From Orobanche coerulescens (Eukaryota > Streptophyta > Magnoliopsida > Lamiales > Orobanchaceae): a stretch of DNA of 64,000 nucleotides. Below the pieces are notes generated by a model. It made no database searches. It was not told where the DNA came from and saw nothing but the letters and a program-made list of their open reading frames with translations. Made by a program: the position numbers and the translations under genes. Shown here piece after piece: positions 22,120 to 32,059 of the stretch. Position 1 is the first letter of the stretch, and every line of letters begins with the position of its first letter. The stretch is from contig JAWKAU010000046.1 in assembly GCA_033398695.1 (NCBI GenBank), positions 558,001-622,000 on the forward strand, given 5' to 3'.

Positions 22120-22182
22120 GGATTGCCTCCCCTCAAGCAATGCATAGGACTGTCTAACTAACTTATCAGTCCTCCCCTTAAA
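22120..22182 (-). other. Two additional polypurine-tract-like motifs after pol
   Basis: On the minus strand TTTAAGGGGAGGAC (about 22168-22182) and CTTGAGGGGAGGCAAT (about 22121-22137) lie just after the pol stop and resemble the true tract at 18236-18249. Repeated purine tracts between pol and the 3' LTR are a described feature of Sireviruses. The rest of 21781-22188 is AT-rich with GTACTTT words at 22015-22055. Confidence 0.5.
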
Positions 22183-22188
22183 TGTAGC

Positions 22189-22996
22189 TTAGTAATTAAT
22201 CATACCAATACTCACCACCAAGTGATTGAATCTTGAAACATCAAATCCTTTTGTGAGTAGATCAGCTACATTATCATCTGTGTGAACCTTGACAACATTA
22301 ATGAGCCTATGCTCATAACAATCTCTGATAAAGTGATGCCTAATCTGAATGTGCTTGGTCTTGGTCTTGGTCTTGGAGTGATAAACTGGATTTTTCACAA
22401 TACAAATTGTACTCTCATTATCAATGTTGATAGGAGTATTCTTGAAGTTGAACCCATAATCCAAAAGTTGATTCTGCATCCACAACACTTGTCCACAACA
22501 GCTTGCAGCAGCAACATATTCTGCTTCAGTGGATGATGTTGCTGCAATAGTTTGCTTCTTACATTGCCATGAGACTAATCTTCTTCCAAAATACTGGCAT
22601 CCTCCAGTAGTTTATTTTCTATCATAATTATCACCTGCATAATCACTATCTGAAAAAGCTTCCAAGTGAAAAGGTGAATCCTTTGGATACCACAACCCTA
22701 ACTTAGGTTGTTGTTTCAAATAACTAAAAATTCTCTTCACTGCATTCATATGGGAGACCTTAGGTGAGACTTGATATCGTGCACATAAACAGACAGCAAA
22801 AATGATATCAGGCCTAGATGCAGTTAAGTACATAAGACAGCCAATCATAGATCTGTACAGCTTAACTTCAACAGGTTGACCATCTTCATCCTTGCCCAAT
22901 GAGTTGATAAATTTGATAGGTGTAGTGAATAGCTTCATAGCATCAAAGTTGAACTTCTTAAGAATGTCATATACATACTTATCTTGGCTTATGAAC
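22189..22996 (-). pseudogene. C-terminal RT and RNase H of the Sirevirus-like Copia element
   Basis: The minus-strand frame starts at about 22996 inside the RT C-terminus (DKYVYDILKKF), passes through YRSMIGCLMYLTASRPDI and FSDSDYAG, and has a TAA at 22612-22614. It continues in the same frame through STEAEYVAAAS, the NESTICIVKNP and IQIRHHFIRD RNase H motifs and ADLLTK, and stops at 22189. A TTGGTC hexanucleotide has expanded to about 3.5 copies (22359-22376), adding a KTKTKTK stretch in a normally invariant site. Everything upstream of RT is lost at a boundary with TA-rich DNA. Confidence 0.85.
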
Positions 22997-22998
22997 TA

Positions 22999-23003
22999 AT
23001 AAT

Positions 23004-23037
<34 letters not shown>
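22999..23037. repeat. (TA)n microsatellite
   Basis: About 18 TA units lie between the truncated pol and the fold-back element. A second TA-rich run follows that element at 23664-23682 and a third is at 23727-23742. Confidence 0.9.
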
Positions 23038-23038
<1 letters not shown>

Positions 23039-23663
23039 TTCTTAAACTATACAAATGTCAAACATATCCAAATAATTATATTTTACATAACTAAAAAAAA
23101 AATACATAATTAGCTATACAATTATTATTATACCCTTATATTTCTTTAATCTTCACATCTTGGCTATACAACTCAGAACCACTATTTACTTTTTATCCTT
23201 ACAAGTTACCGCGTCACTCACATTCTTCTTTGTCACAATTTTGTTTTAAACCATCAATTAAGCAATGGAAATATTCAATGTTATTGTCTAAAACCCATTA
23301 TATTTAGCATAAAATATCACTAAAAACCCACGAATTCATTTTGAGTGTCCCCCAAAATTAATTTTCCCAACCCCAATTTTATATATCTCTGATCCTTACT
23401 TTGATGTGTTTTTGCATAAGATGTATGTACATTCGATTATAAGATTAAATACTAAATTATGTTCACCACCAAACTACAAATACTCAAAAGCCACTGGTAA
23501 TCGTATTTTGGCTATGGGTTTGTGGGTTGTGTAGCCAAGAAGAGTAAGATTAAAGGAAAACGAGGGTATAATGGTAAATATATGGTTAATTATGTATTAG
23601 TTTGTTTTAGTTACATAAAATCTAATTATTTGGATATATATGAAATATATAGAGTTTAAGAAG
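23038..23663. mobile_element. Fold-back MITE flanked by TA microsatellites
   Basis: The ends are CTTCTTAAAC (23038) and GTTTAAGAAG (23663). Inverted similarity extends about 145 bp inward on each side: CATATCCAAATAATTA pairs with its complement near 23620-23640, and ATTATACCCT...TTTAATCTT...TTGGCTA pairs with 23515-23575. No open frame of note lies inside. The flanks are TA repeats, so a TA or longer duplication cannot be delimited. This resembles MITEs that target TA microsatellites (Micron-type); a small Mutator-like fold-back is the alternative. Confidence 0.7.
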
Positions 23664-23779
23664 AATATATATATATAATTATTAGTTTATGTTGGATATA
23701 TATGTAATTTTGAGGCTTTGAAGGGATATATATATATATATATGCAATTCTCCCTTTTGTTAATTCACTTTCTTTTTAA

Positions 23780-24510
23780 TTCACGTTTTTTTGCGTCGTT
23801 TCATATGATTTCGTCTGTTTTCATACGGTTTTATACGTTTTCATATGTTTTCGTCCGTTTTTATACCTTTTCATCCGTTTTCTTACAATTTCGCCGGTTT
23901 ACATCCGTTTTCATATGTATTCATCTGTTTTCTTACGTTTTCGTTTGTTTTCATACGTTTTCGTCCGTTTTCATGCGTTTTCGTCCGTTTTCATCCGTTT
24001 TCTTTTGTTTTCGTCCATTTTTCATACGTTTCCGTCCATTTTCAGACGTGTTTTTACATTTTCATACATTTTCTTACGTTTTCGCCCATTTTTGTCCATT
24101 TTCATACGTTTTCATCCGTTTTCTTATGCTTTTGTTCGTTTTCATACATTTTCGTCCATTTTCATTCGTTTTCTTTCATTTTTGTCCATTTTTCATACGT
24201 TTTTGTCCATTTTTAGACATGTTTTTACACTTTCATACCTTTTTGTCAGTTTCCATACGTATTCGTCCATTTTCTTACGTTTTCGTCTGCATTCGTCCTT
24301 TTTCTTACGTTTTTGTCTATTTTCATACGTATAACAATGGATGAAACATATAAAAACATACGAAAATGTATAAAAACGGATGAAAACGTATAAAAACGAA
24401 CGAAAACGGACAAAAACGTATAAAACATACGAAAACGTAAAGAAATGGACGAAAACATATAAAAACGGATGAAAACGTATTAAAAACGGGCGTTTTCTTA
24501 CGTTTCATTC
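23780..24510. repeat. Minisatellite of TTTTCRTMCG-type units with strand switch
   Basis: From 23780 to about 24330 the plus strand repeats an 11-12 bp unit like CGTTTTCATACG/CGTTTTCGTCCG. From about 24331 to 24490 the same unit appears as its reverse complement (AAAAACGTAT, GAAAACGGAC), and at 24490-24522 it flips back. The unit has few stop codons in several frames, which creates overlapping Phe/Arg-rich open frames of up to 208 codons; these are not genes. Confidence 0.85.
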
Positions 24511-24727
24511 GTTTTCGTCCGTTATTTACTTATAAAATAGTATAGAAGTACAGACTATACATCAAATCTAACATGCACATGATGCTAAAAGCAAATTTGA
24601 GTTGCTTTAATATTGTATTCCATTTCCTAAATATATTACGATTAGCCAAGCACTACATACGTTTTTGAAAGCTTTTCGATGAGTAGATAGAGTTTACGCT
24701 AAATGGGCTTATAAATAGCTTTTGCCT
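24511..24727. other. Unassigned spacer
   Basis: About 200 bp of AT-rich sequence between the minisatellite and the B element. I see no gene, terminal repeat or tandem structure. Confidence 0.5.
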
Positions 24728-24732
24728 AAAGT

Positions 24733-27082
24733 TGTAACACCCCAAACTAGGCGGATATTACAGTGCCGTGGACCCCCGACTGGGACCCACCAGGCGAATG
24801 AAAAAGGATGAATTACACAGGGTAAATGTAGTACCGAACCACATTACAACATCAATTACTCCGATTAGGAGTTTCATACAACACACCCAGGATAAAATAG
24901 AATACATGTGTATCTTATGTGACGATAAAATACACAACACTGAATGAAACGAGTTTTCAAACGGAATGTCTGCAGCGGAATAAATAAAGGAAACATAAAT
25001 GACTGAATAAGTATTGAGCAATGGGGCCCCCTTCTAGTATCATTGGGACTCCTCGCCGTCAACGTGCTCTCCCTGTGCCTTTGCCTTGCCATGACCTGAG
25101 AAACAAATATCCCCAAACGGGGTCAGTTATACAGAACAACAATCCTCAAGGGTTGAAAAATACACAATCATGATTTAACTGAAGTTATGAAATATCCTTA
25201 GTTATGAATTACGCTGAAGAGGGGTATCATAGTACGCCCGTAGTCTTCTGTGCAAGTGTACAAGACGAATGACCGGACACACCCGTCCTTGTACCTAATT
25301 AGTCTCACGGAGGTAATCTGTTACCGTGTGCACAGTCCAATGTATCACTCCCAATACATGGCCATAACGTGCCCGACTAAAAATTCCACACATCCGCACC
25401 CGGCCACGCAATATGAACCCAAAAGGTCATATGAACGAGAATGACCGTAATGAATATCAATGAATAAATAATAATCTGACAAAGTCAAGAATGACTCACC
25501 GAGATGAGAGTAATAATGAAGTGATTGATAGTTTAAATGGAATGATTGGAACCGCCGTTCCCGTTAATGAAGTGATTATTCAACAATTACAAGTCTCAAT
25601 ATGATTAATACAATGATGAATGAGTTATGATTATGAATGATCAACAACAAAAGGAATGAATATCCTTTTAACCGAGTAAGAATTAACTTACACAATACCG
25701 GTGACAATTATCCTTCCACGAACAACGTCCTAATTGAGATATCGGTCGCTCGAACAACCTTGAATTATACAATATCTAACAACCCGTTCAATACACGAAC
25801 AAACACGAATATAACGAACTCGAAACGTCGATACGAATAAACCAAGTTCATTGGGGCATTATATCGAACACTTAGTGGCCAACTTCGATTGTTTATAACC
25901 AAACTTCAAAAATACCAACATCAAATCCTCAAGAAGTGTTTCAAACCAACAAAACATCTCCAATACGATCAATAATCCATTATGAATATCCAAAATCGTG
26001 ATTTCAACAATAATTAATCGAAAACCCCCAAATTCAACACAACATTCAAAGTGTTCTTGAATAATCCTTCAATAATCCAATGAATAATCGAACATATCCA
26101 TAACCATACGTATATCACTTCATACAACGTGATTTTAACATCCGAAACATCATATCTCAACACAAATCGAAAATCCAAGAGGTTTGATGAAAGTTACCTT
26201 TGAAGATCCAAGCACTATGATTCGAAGAACACGCGATAGATCGATGATCCGAGCTTCACAACCGAATGAAAATGATTAAAAACCACACTCAAGTGATAAT
26301 TGATGAATAAATCTCTCCCTCAAGACTCTCTCTCTCGTATGAAGGTGAAAGAATGAAGAAATGAGCTGAAATGCTAAAAAAAACGAATTTAAAGGGGTTA
26401 ACTGCCCTGTCGGACACGGCCCGTGCCGATCGGCACGGCGCGCGCAATCGCCGGCAGCGAGGACTCGGCCGTGTCCCCGCTTGACACGGTCGCGCGCCAA
26501 GAGGCCTACCGATAGTGACTGTCCGACGGTGACTCTGTATGCCGGCATTGACTCGGCCGTGTCTGGAACACGGTCGGGCCCGGGCGATCGGTTCGCTTAT
26601 CCGAAGAGTTTGACTCGGCCGTGCTGCACGACACTGGTCGAGTCTGTGGGCAGATACTTCGCATTTCGGACGAGTACAAAGACGGGCCGTGTCGGACGAC
26701 ACGGCCGAAGTTCGGCGGCAGTGATCGGCCAATAACTGAAAAATGAGCGGGTGAGCTAAAACGACCATAACTCTCTCGTCCGGACTCCGATTGACTCACC
26801 GCTTGAACCATTGGAAAGCTAACTCGATGCTCTATAATAGTGCAAAGATTCAGAATTTTTGGAGTTACCAAAAGTTAATGGTGATCTAACAAAGTCGAAC
26901 TCATATGTGGAAAGTTGAAACAATGGACAATAACGATACACAACTCGAAGTTTTTCCGAACGGTGAACACGGGTCAATGAACATGATTGATGAATGATTA
27001 TAAATGAGTGAAAATCCACTGAGTGACAATCACCGAATGAAATTACTGAATGATAATGACTGAATTACAACCGGGTATTACA
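24733..27082 (-). repeat. 3' LTR of minus-strand B element
   Basis: 2,350 bp. It contains a GC-rich block (26400-26730) dense in GACACGGCC/CGTGCCG inverted words inside otherwise AT-rich sequence. It differs from its partner at 50805-53159 mostly at CAG/CTG words, for example CTG to TCG near 24780 and CTGTGCC to CGTGCC near 25075. Confidence 0.9.
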
Positions 27083-27100
27083 TACACCCCCCCTTAAAAG
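27083..27100 (-). other. Polypurine tract of minus-strand B element
   Basis: On the minus strand CTTTTAAGGGGGGGG ends three to four bases before the LTR. GTTTCGGGGACGAAAC at 27103-27118 is the same pre-tract signature seen in element A. Confidence 0.85.
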
Positions 27101-27116
27101 AGTTTCGTCCCCGAAA

Positions 27117-28572
27117 CTAAGGGTCAAACAACTCGGGATAACTCTCCCGCATACTATCCTCGGTTTCCCTAGTAGCCTCTTCGACTCCGTGTCTAGACCA
27201 CTGAATATTGACCAAAGGAATCGACTTATTTCTCAACTGTTTGATTCGCCGCTCTAAGACTCGTATAGGACGCTCCTCATATGAATGGTCGTCGGCGATC
27301 TCGATTTCGTCGAACTGAAGTATGTGACTCGGGTTGGCAACATACTTCCGTAACTGAGAGACGTGAAACACATTATGAATTCGGCTCAACGCCGGAGGTA
27401 AAGCCAATCGGTAAGCTAACTCGCCTACTCGATCCAGAATCTCAAACGGTCCAATGAATCTCGGACTCAACTTACCCCTCTTCCCAAAACGGAAGATACC
27501 ACGACTTGGGGAGACCTTGATCAAAACATGGTCACCCGCCTCGAACTCTAACGGTCGACGACGATTATCTGCATATGATTTCTGTCGACTCTGAGCGGTC
27601 AACAAACGACTCCTGATCAGAGCTACCTTCTCACGGGCGGCTATAAGCATATCGGGCTCGGTGCCGATTGATTCTGATAGGTCATCCCAACACAAGGGAG
27701 ATCGACAACGACGTCCGTACAAGGCCTCGTAAGGTGCCATCTTGATCGAAGCATGCCAACTATTATTATACGTGAACTCGATCAATGGTAGTTGGGCTTC
27801 CCAATCGTCTTTCCAATCGAGGACGCATGCCCTCAACATGTCCTCTAATGTCTGAATAGTTCTCTCTGATTGTCCGCTTGACCGAGGATGAAAGGCGATC
27901 GAGATTAAGCTGAGTTCCCATAGCACGATGAACTGATTTCCAAAAATGTGACACAAACCGTCCGTCACGATCGTAAACGATACTTTTAGGAGTACCGTGC
28001 AGTCTCACTATCTCTTTGATGAATAACTGGGCAAGTCTCTCGGGACCCCACATATCCTTGATTTCAAGGAAATGAGCTAATTTAGTAAAGCAGTCCGCGA
28101 TCGCTCATCGTATTCATGCCACGACGACTCGTCGGCAACTCGTGATGAATTCCATAGAAATGTCTTCCCACTTCCATTCTGGAATAGGGAGCGGTATCAG
28201 CATACTCGCCGGTCGCTGATGTTCCATCTTGACTTGCTGATAGGCTAAACATCTCGAAACAAATTCCGCGACTTCTCGCTTCATATTATTCCACCGGAAA
28301 TTTCGTTTCAAGTCCTTGTACATCTTGCTAGACCCCGGATGAAACGGATAAGGGGTAGCATGAGCTTCTCTCAAGATCGAGATTTTCAACTCATCATTCG
28401 TCGGTACACACATCCGATTCTTAAATCTCAAAAGTCCATCCTCGTGGATCACGAATCCAGGGGCTTTCCCCTGAGCCACATCCTCACGAATGCGCAACAA
28501 TGCTGGGTCTGAACCCTGATTCTCCCTGATTGCATCCTCAAGAGATGATGAAATCTCTAACATACAAAGCTG
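27117..28572 (-). pseudogene. Integrase and chromodomain-like end of minus-strand B element
   Basis: The frames 28563-28114, 28053-27766 and 27968-27117 cover most of integrase: the zinc-binding region (HATPYPFHP, with CLAYQQ in place of C-x-x-C), WEDISMEFIT with the first catalytic Asp replaced by Glu, the second D (YDRDGRF), SGQSERTIQT with the catalytic Glu, and the C-terminal GPFEILDRVGELAYRLALPP and QLRNKSIPLVNIQWSRHG segments ending RESYPELFDP. Two frame changes (near 28100 and 27950) break it. The N-terminal side continues at 44695 beyond the inserted array, since the reading rejoins across TSD tccct. Confidence 0.85.
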
Positions 28573-28577
28573 TCCCT

Positions 28578-30889
28578 TGTAATACCCGGTTGTAATTCAG
28601 TCATTATCATTCAGTAATTTCATTCGGTGATTGTCACTCAGTGGATTTTCACTCAATTATAATCATTCATCAATCATGTTCATTCACCGTGTTCACCGTT
28701 CGGAAAAACTTCGAGTTGTGTATCGTTATTGTTCATTGTTTCAACTTTCCTCATTTGAGTTCGACTTTGTTAGATCACCATTAATTTTTGGTAACTCCAA
28801 AAATTCTAAATCTTTGCAATATTATAGATCATCGAGTTAGCTTTCCAATGGTTCAAACGGTGAGTCAATCGGAGTCCGGACGAGAGAGTTATGGTCGTTT
28901 TAGCTCAACCGCTCATTGGCCGGTCACTGCCGAACGAACTCGGCCGTGTCGTCCGACACGGCCCGTGCCGTACTCGTCCGGAAAGTGCCGAAGTGTCTGC
29001 CTCAGGACCCGACCGTGTCGTCTGGAACGGCCGAGTCGAACCCTTCCGGATAAGCGAACCGATCGCCAAAGACGCCCGACCGTGTCGCTCGCACGGTCGA
29101 GTCATGCCGAAGTCGCCGCTTCGGACGGTCATCGTCGGGAGGCCCTCCGCGCGCGACTGGCCGTGTCAAGGTGACACGGTCGAGTCACTGCTGCCAACTG
29201 TCGGCCAGGTATGCGACACGACCGTGCCGATCGCACGGCCGTGTCCGGCAGTACCAACTCCCTTAAATTCGCTTTTTTCAAAGATTTCTTCCATTCCTTT
29301 CCCATTTTTTTCACTTGCAACCGAGAGGAAGCTTGAGGGAAGGTTTTTCCTTCACAAATCATTTGCGTGTTTGATTTTCTTCATCTCCTTTCGATCTAGA
29401 AGCCCGGATAATCAAACTAACGCGTATTATACTGATTAAAGCACTTGGATCATCAAGAGGTAATTCCTTCAACACTTTGGACTTCGATTTTGTGTTGAAA
29501 TAGGATGTTTTGGACGTTATAATCATGATATATGAAGGGATATGTATATGATTATAAGTTTGTATAAGGATTCATTGGATTATTGAGGGATTATTCAAGA
29601 ACACCTTGTAAATCGAGTTGGAATTGGGGATTTTCGACTAATTGTTGTTATAATCACATTTTTGGATATTCATAACGGATTATTGATCGTATTGGAGATG
29701 TTTTATTGGTTTGAAACACTTCTTGGGGGATTTGATATTGGTATATTGAAGTTTGATTGTAAACAATCGGAGTTTGGACGCAACGTGTTTGTTTCAATAC
29801 CTCAATGGACTTAGTTTTATCGTATCGACGTTTTAAGTTCGTTACATTCGTGTTTAATTCGTATATTGATCGGATTGTCGGTAATTGTATTGAATTAAGG
29901 TTGTTCGTGCGACCGACACTTCATTTAGGACGTTGTTCGTGGACGGACATTCTTCATCGGTGTTGAGTAAGTTAATTCTTACTCGGTTAAAAGGATATTC
30001 ATACCTTTTGTTGTTGATCATTCATAATCATAACTCATTCATCATTGTATTAATCATATTAAAACTTGTTATTGTCAATTAATCACTTGATCATAAGGAA
30101 CGACGGTTCCAATCTTTTCTTTGAGCTTTCTTTCATTTAATTATTTGTCTCATCTCGGTGTGTGATTGTTGGCCTTTTCTTATTATTATTGTTTGATATT
30201 CTTTATGGTGATTCTCGTTCATGTGACCTTCAGGGTTCATATTGCGTGGCCGGGTGTGTCTGTGTGGAATTTTTAGTCGGGCACACGATGGTTATTGTAT
30301 TGGGTTCACCGATACATTAGACCGTGCACACGGGTCATATTGTCTCGTGAGACTAATTAGGTACACGGACGGGTGTTGTACACTTGCACGTAACATTACG
30401 GACGTACTATGATACTCCTCTTCAGCGTAATTCATAACTAAGAATATTTCTTAACTTGATTAAATCATGATTGTGTATTTTTCAACCCTTGAGGATTGTT
30501 GTTCTTTGTAATCGACCCGTTTGGGGATTTTGTTTTTCGTGTCATGGCAAGGCAAACGCACGGGAATAGCATGTTGATGTCGAGGAGTCCTAGTGATACT
30601 AGTAGGGGGCCCCGATCTTTGATTATTCATATTATTGTCCTTTATTTTCCGGCAGATTTTCATTTGGATACTCCGTTTCATTCGGTGTTGTGTATTTTAT
30701 CTTCATATAAAATACACTAGTATTCGGTATTGTCTGGTATGTTGTAACTAAACTCCTCATCGGAGTAATTATTGTTGTAATGTAGTTCGGTACTACATTT
30801 ATCTTGTGTAATTCATTCATTTTCATTTGCACGGTGGGTCCCATTGGGGATCTACGGACCGTAATATCCGCCTAGTTTGGGGTGTTACG
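28578..30889 (+). repeat. B array LTR 1
   Basis: Starts TGTAATACCCGGTTG and ends GGGGTGTTAC, with the final A missing relative to LTR 2. The GC-rich block is at 28920-29250. Confidence 0.92.
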
Positions 30890-30892
30890 AGT

Positions 30893-30904
30893 TGGTATCG
30901 GAGC
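30893..30904 (+). other. Primer-binding site, array copy 1
   Basis: TGGTATCGGAGC lies four bases after the LTR and matches initiator Met-tRNA except for one base, as in element A. Confidence 0.85.
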
Positions 30905-31435
30905 GTGGTTTTGAATACTACCTTCCGAGTCATGTCTTATTTGAAATCATCGTCATCGACTAGTATCATTGGACTTTCGCGTCACGTGTGACTGTGCAAA
31001 TGCCGAGCCAATCGAATGGAAGAAGCGTAAGATTTCTAACGCCATGGTATAATTTCGCAATAGTCATTCATTCATCATTCATCAATTAACAATCCTCAAA
31101 CATCATCATTCATTGTGATTAGGACAATCATGTTAACTCATTAATCACTTAATTCATTTCATTACTCGATTAATAATCGTGACGATCATGTTAACTCATT
31201 AATTACTCAATTCATTTCATTACTCGGTTGTCAACTGATGATCATATTATCAATCTTGTTAAGTTATTCAAGATAATCATTTCAAGAATTTCATCGATAA
31301 TCATGTAACTTCAAGAAATCATTCATATAATCATTAAGTTAGAGCATGTATACTCATTTTCATCATCTCATGACATAATCATAACGTGCTAATCATGCGG
31401 GTAATATAATCATTATGCGACCTTCCTACTTCAAG

Positions 31436-32007
31436 ATGGAGAGAGTCGAGGATGCACGGGAGAGGCGCGGACCGAAATCCGAGAAATAATCACTCGCCCA
31501 GGAAATCGTGCTCGGGACTCGCTCGATCGGAAGATGTTCGGGTTGATCCACTCACTTTTATGCGAGCCATGATGACCCATGTGCGATTGCTCAATCATCA
31601 TTGCGCCACTGACCGGATTAATCGAGAGAACTCTCCGTCTGAGCCACCGCTAAGGAAATTGCCGGCAAAGAACTTGCATATGTCAACAGAAATCAATGAA
31701 GCGTAATACCCAAAGGCGGTCACCAACCTTCAAGAAGCCTCGTGTGAGCCCTATCGTTTACGGCGACCTTCTACGGCGCATAATCGTGCGGATCTCATTC
31801 CCGAGCGGCGATTCGGTCATCACTGTTTCAATTGTGGAACGCCGTCATTTCAAAGACCGAGTGTCAAAACCGTCTATCACGTGCTATAATTGTGGGAATT
31901 TTGGGCATAAGGCCCGCTTTTGCCGAAAGGACTCCAAGTCGACTCCGCGGCATCTCGTGCCCAAGCAACCAGCGTTGAGAATCGATCGCTTTGTCATCGC
32001 TGTTTAA
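31436..32007 (+). pseudogene. Capsid-less Gag, array copy 1
   Basis: An Arg-rich start at 31436 leads to the block DPLTFMRAMMTHVRLLNHHC, then a basic linker and one clean CCHC knuckle (CYNCGNFGHKARFC, near 31880-31925). The first knuckle is shifted out of frame. About 150 residues of capsid present in element A are absent. The frame is broken several times, mostly at places where copy 2 has CAG or CTG, so some breaks may be calling errors. Confidence 0.75.
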
Positions 32008-32059
32008 GACAATGGAAGCAAATAGGGTTGGAGCTCGTATTTATCGACGAGCGTCGGTT

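Larger units (their letters stand above)
8033..22996 (-). mobile_element. Sirevirus-like Copia element, 5'-truncated, with extra ORF
   Basis: Read on the minus strand: C-terminal part of pol (22996-22189), a spacer with purine tracts, an 879-codon ORF (21780-19141), a repeat-rich 3' untranslated region, a polypurine tract (18249-18236) and a 3' LTR (18235-17908 plus 8224-8033). The LTR is interrupted by element A. The pol fragment has the ASRPDI / ARYQ / SPK arrangement of the SIRE/Maximus lineage. That lineage is known for an additional ORF after pol and for several purine tracts before the 3' LTR, and both occur here. The 5' LTR, gag, protease, integrase and most of RT are gone: homology stops at about 22996, beside a TA microsatellite. 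Confidence 0.8.

Noticed and set aside
23718..24344. Open frames of 208, 139 and 123 codons rich in Phe and Arg
   Set aside because: They overlap in three frames and are made only of a 12-bp-type tandem repeat that rarely creates stops; there is no domain or start context.
26289..26871. Open frames in the GC-rich block of B LTRs (also 28788-29439, 35725-36243, 42584-43198, 52442-52948)
   Set aside because: They recur in every LTR in different frames with indels between copies, so coding is not conserved; they arise from GC-rich inverted words.
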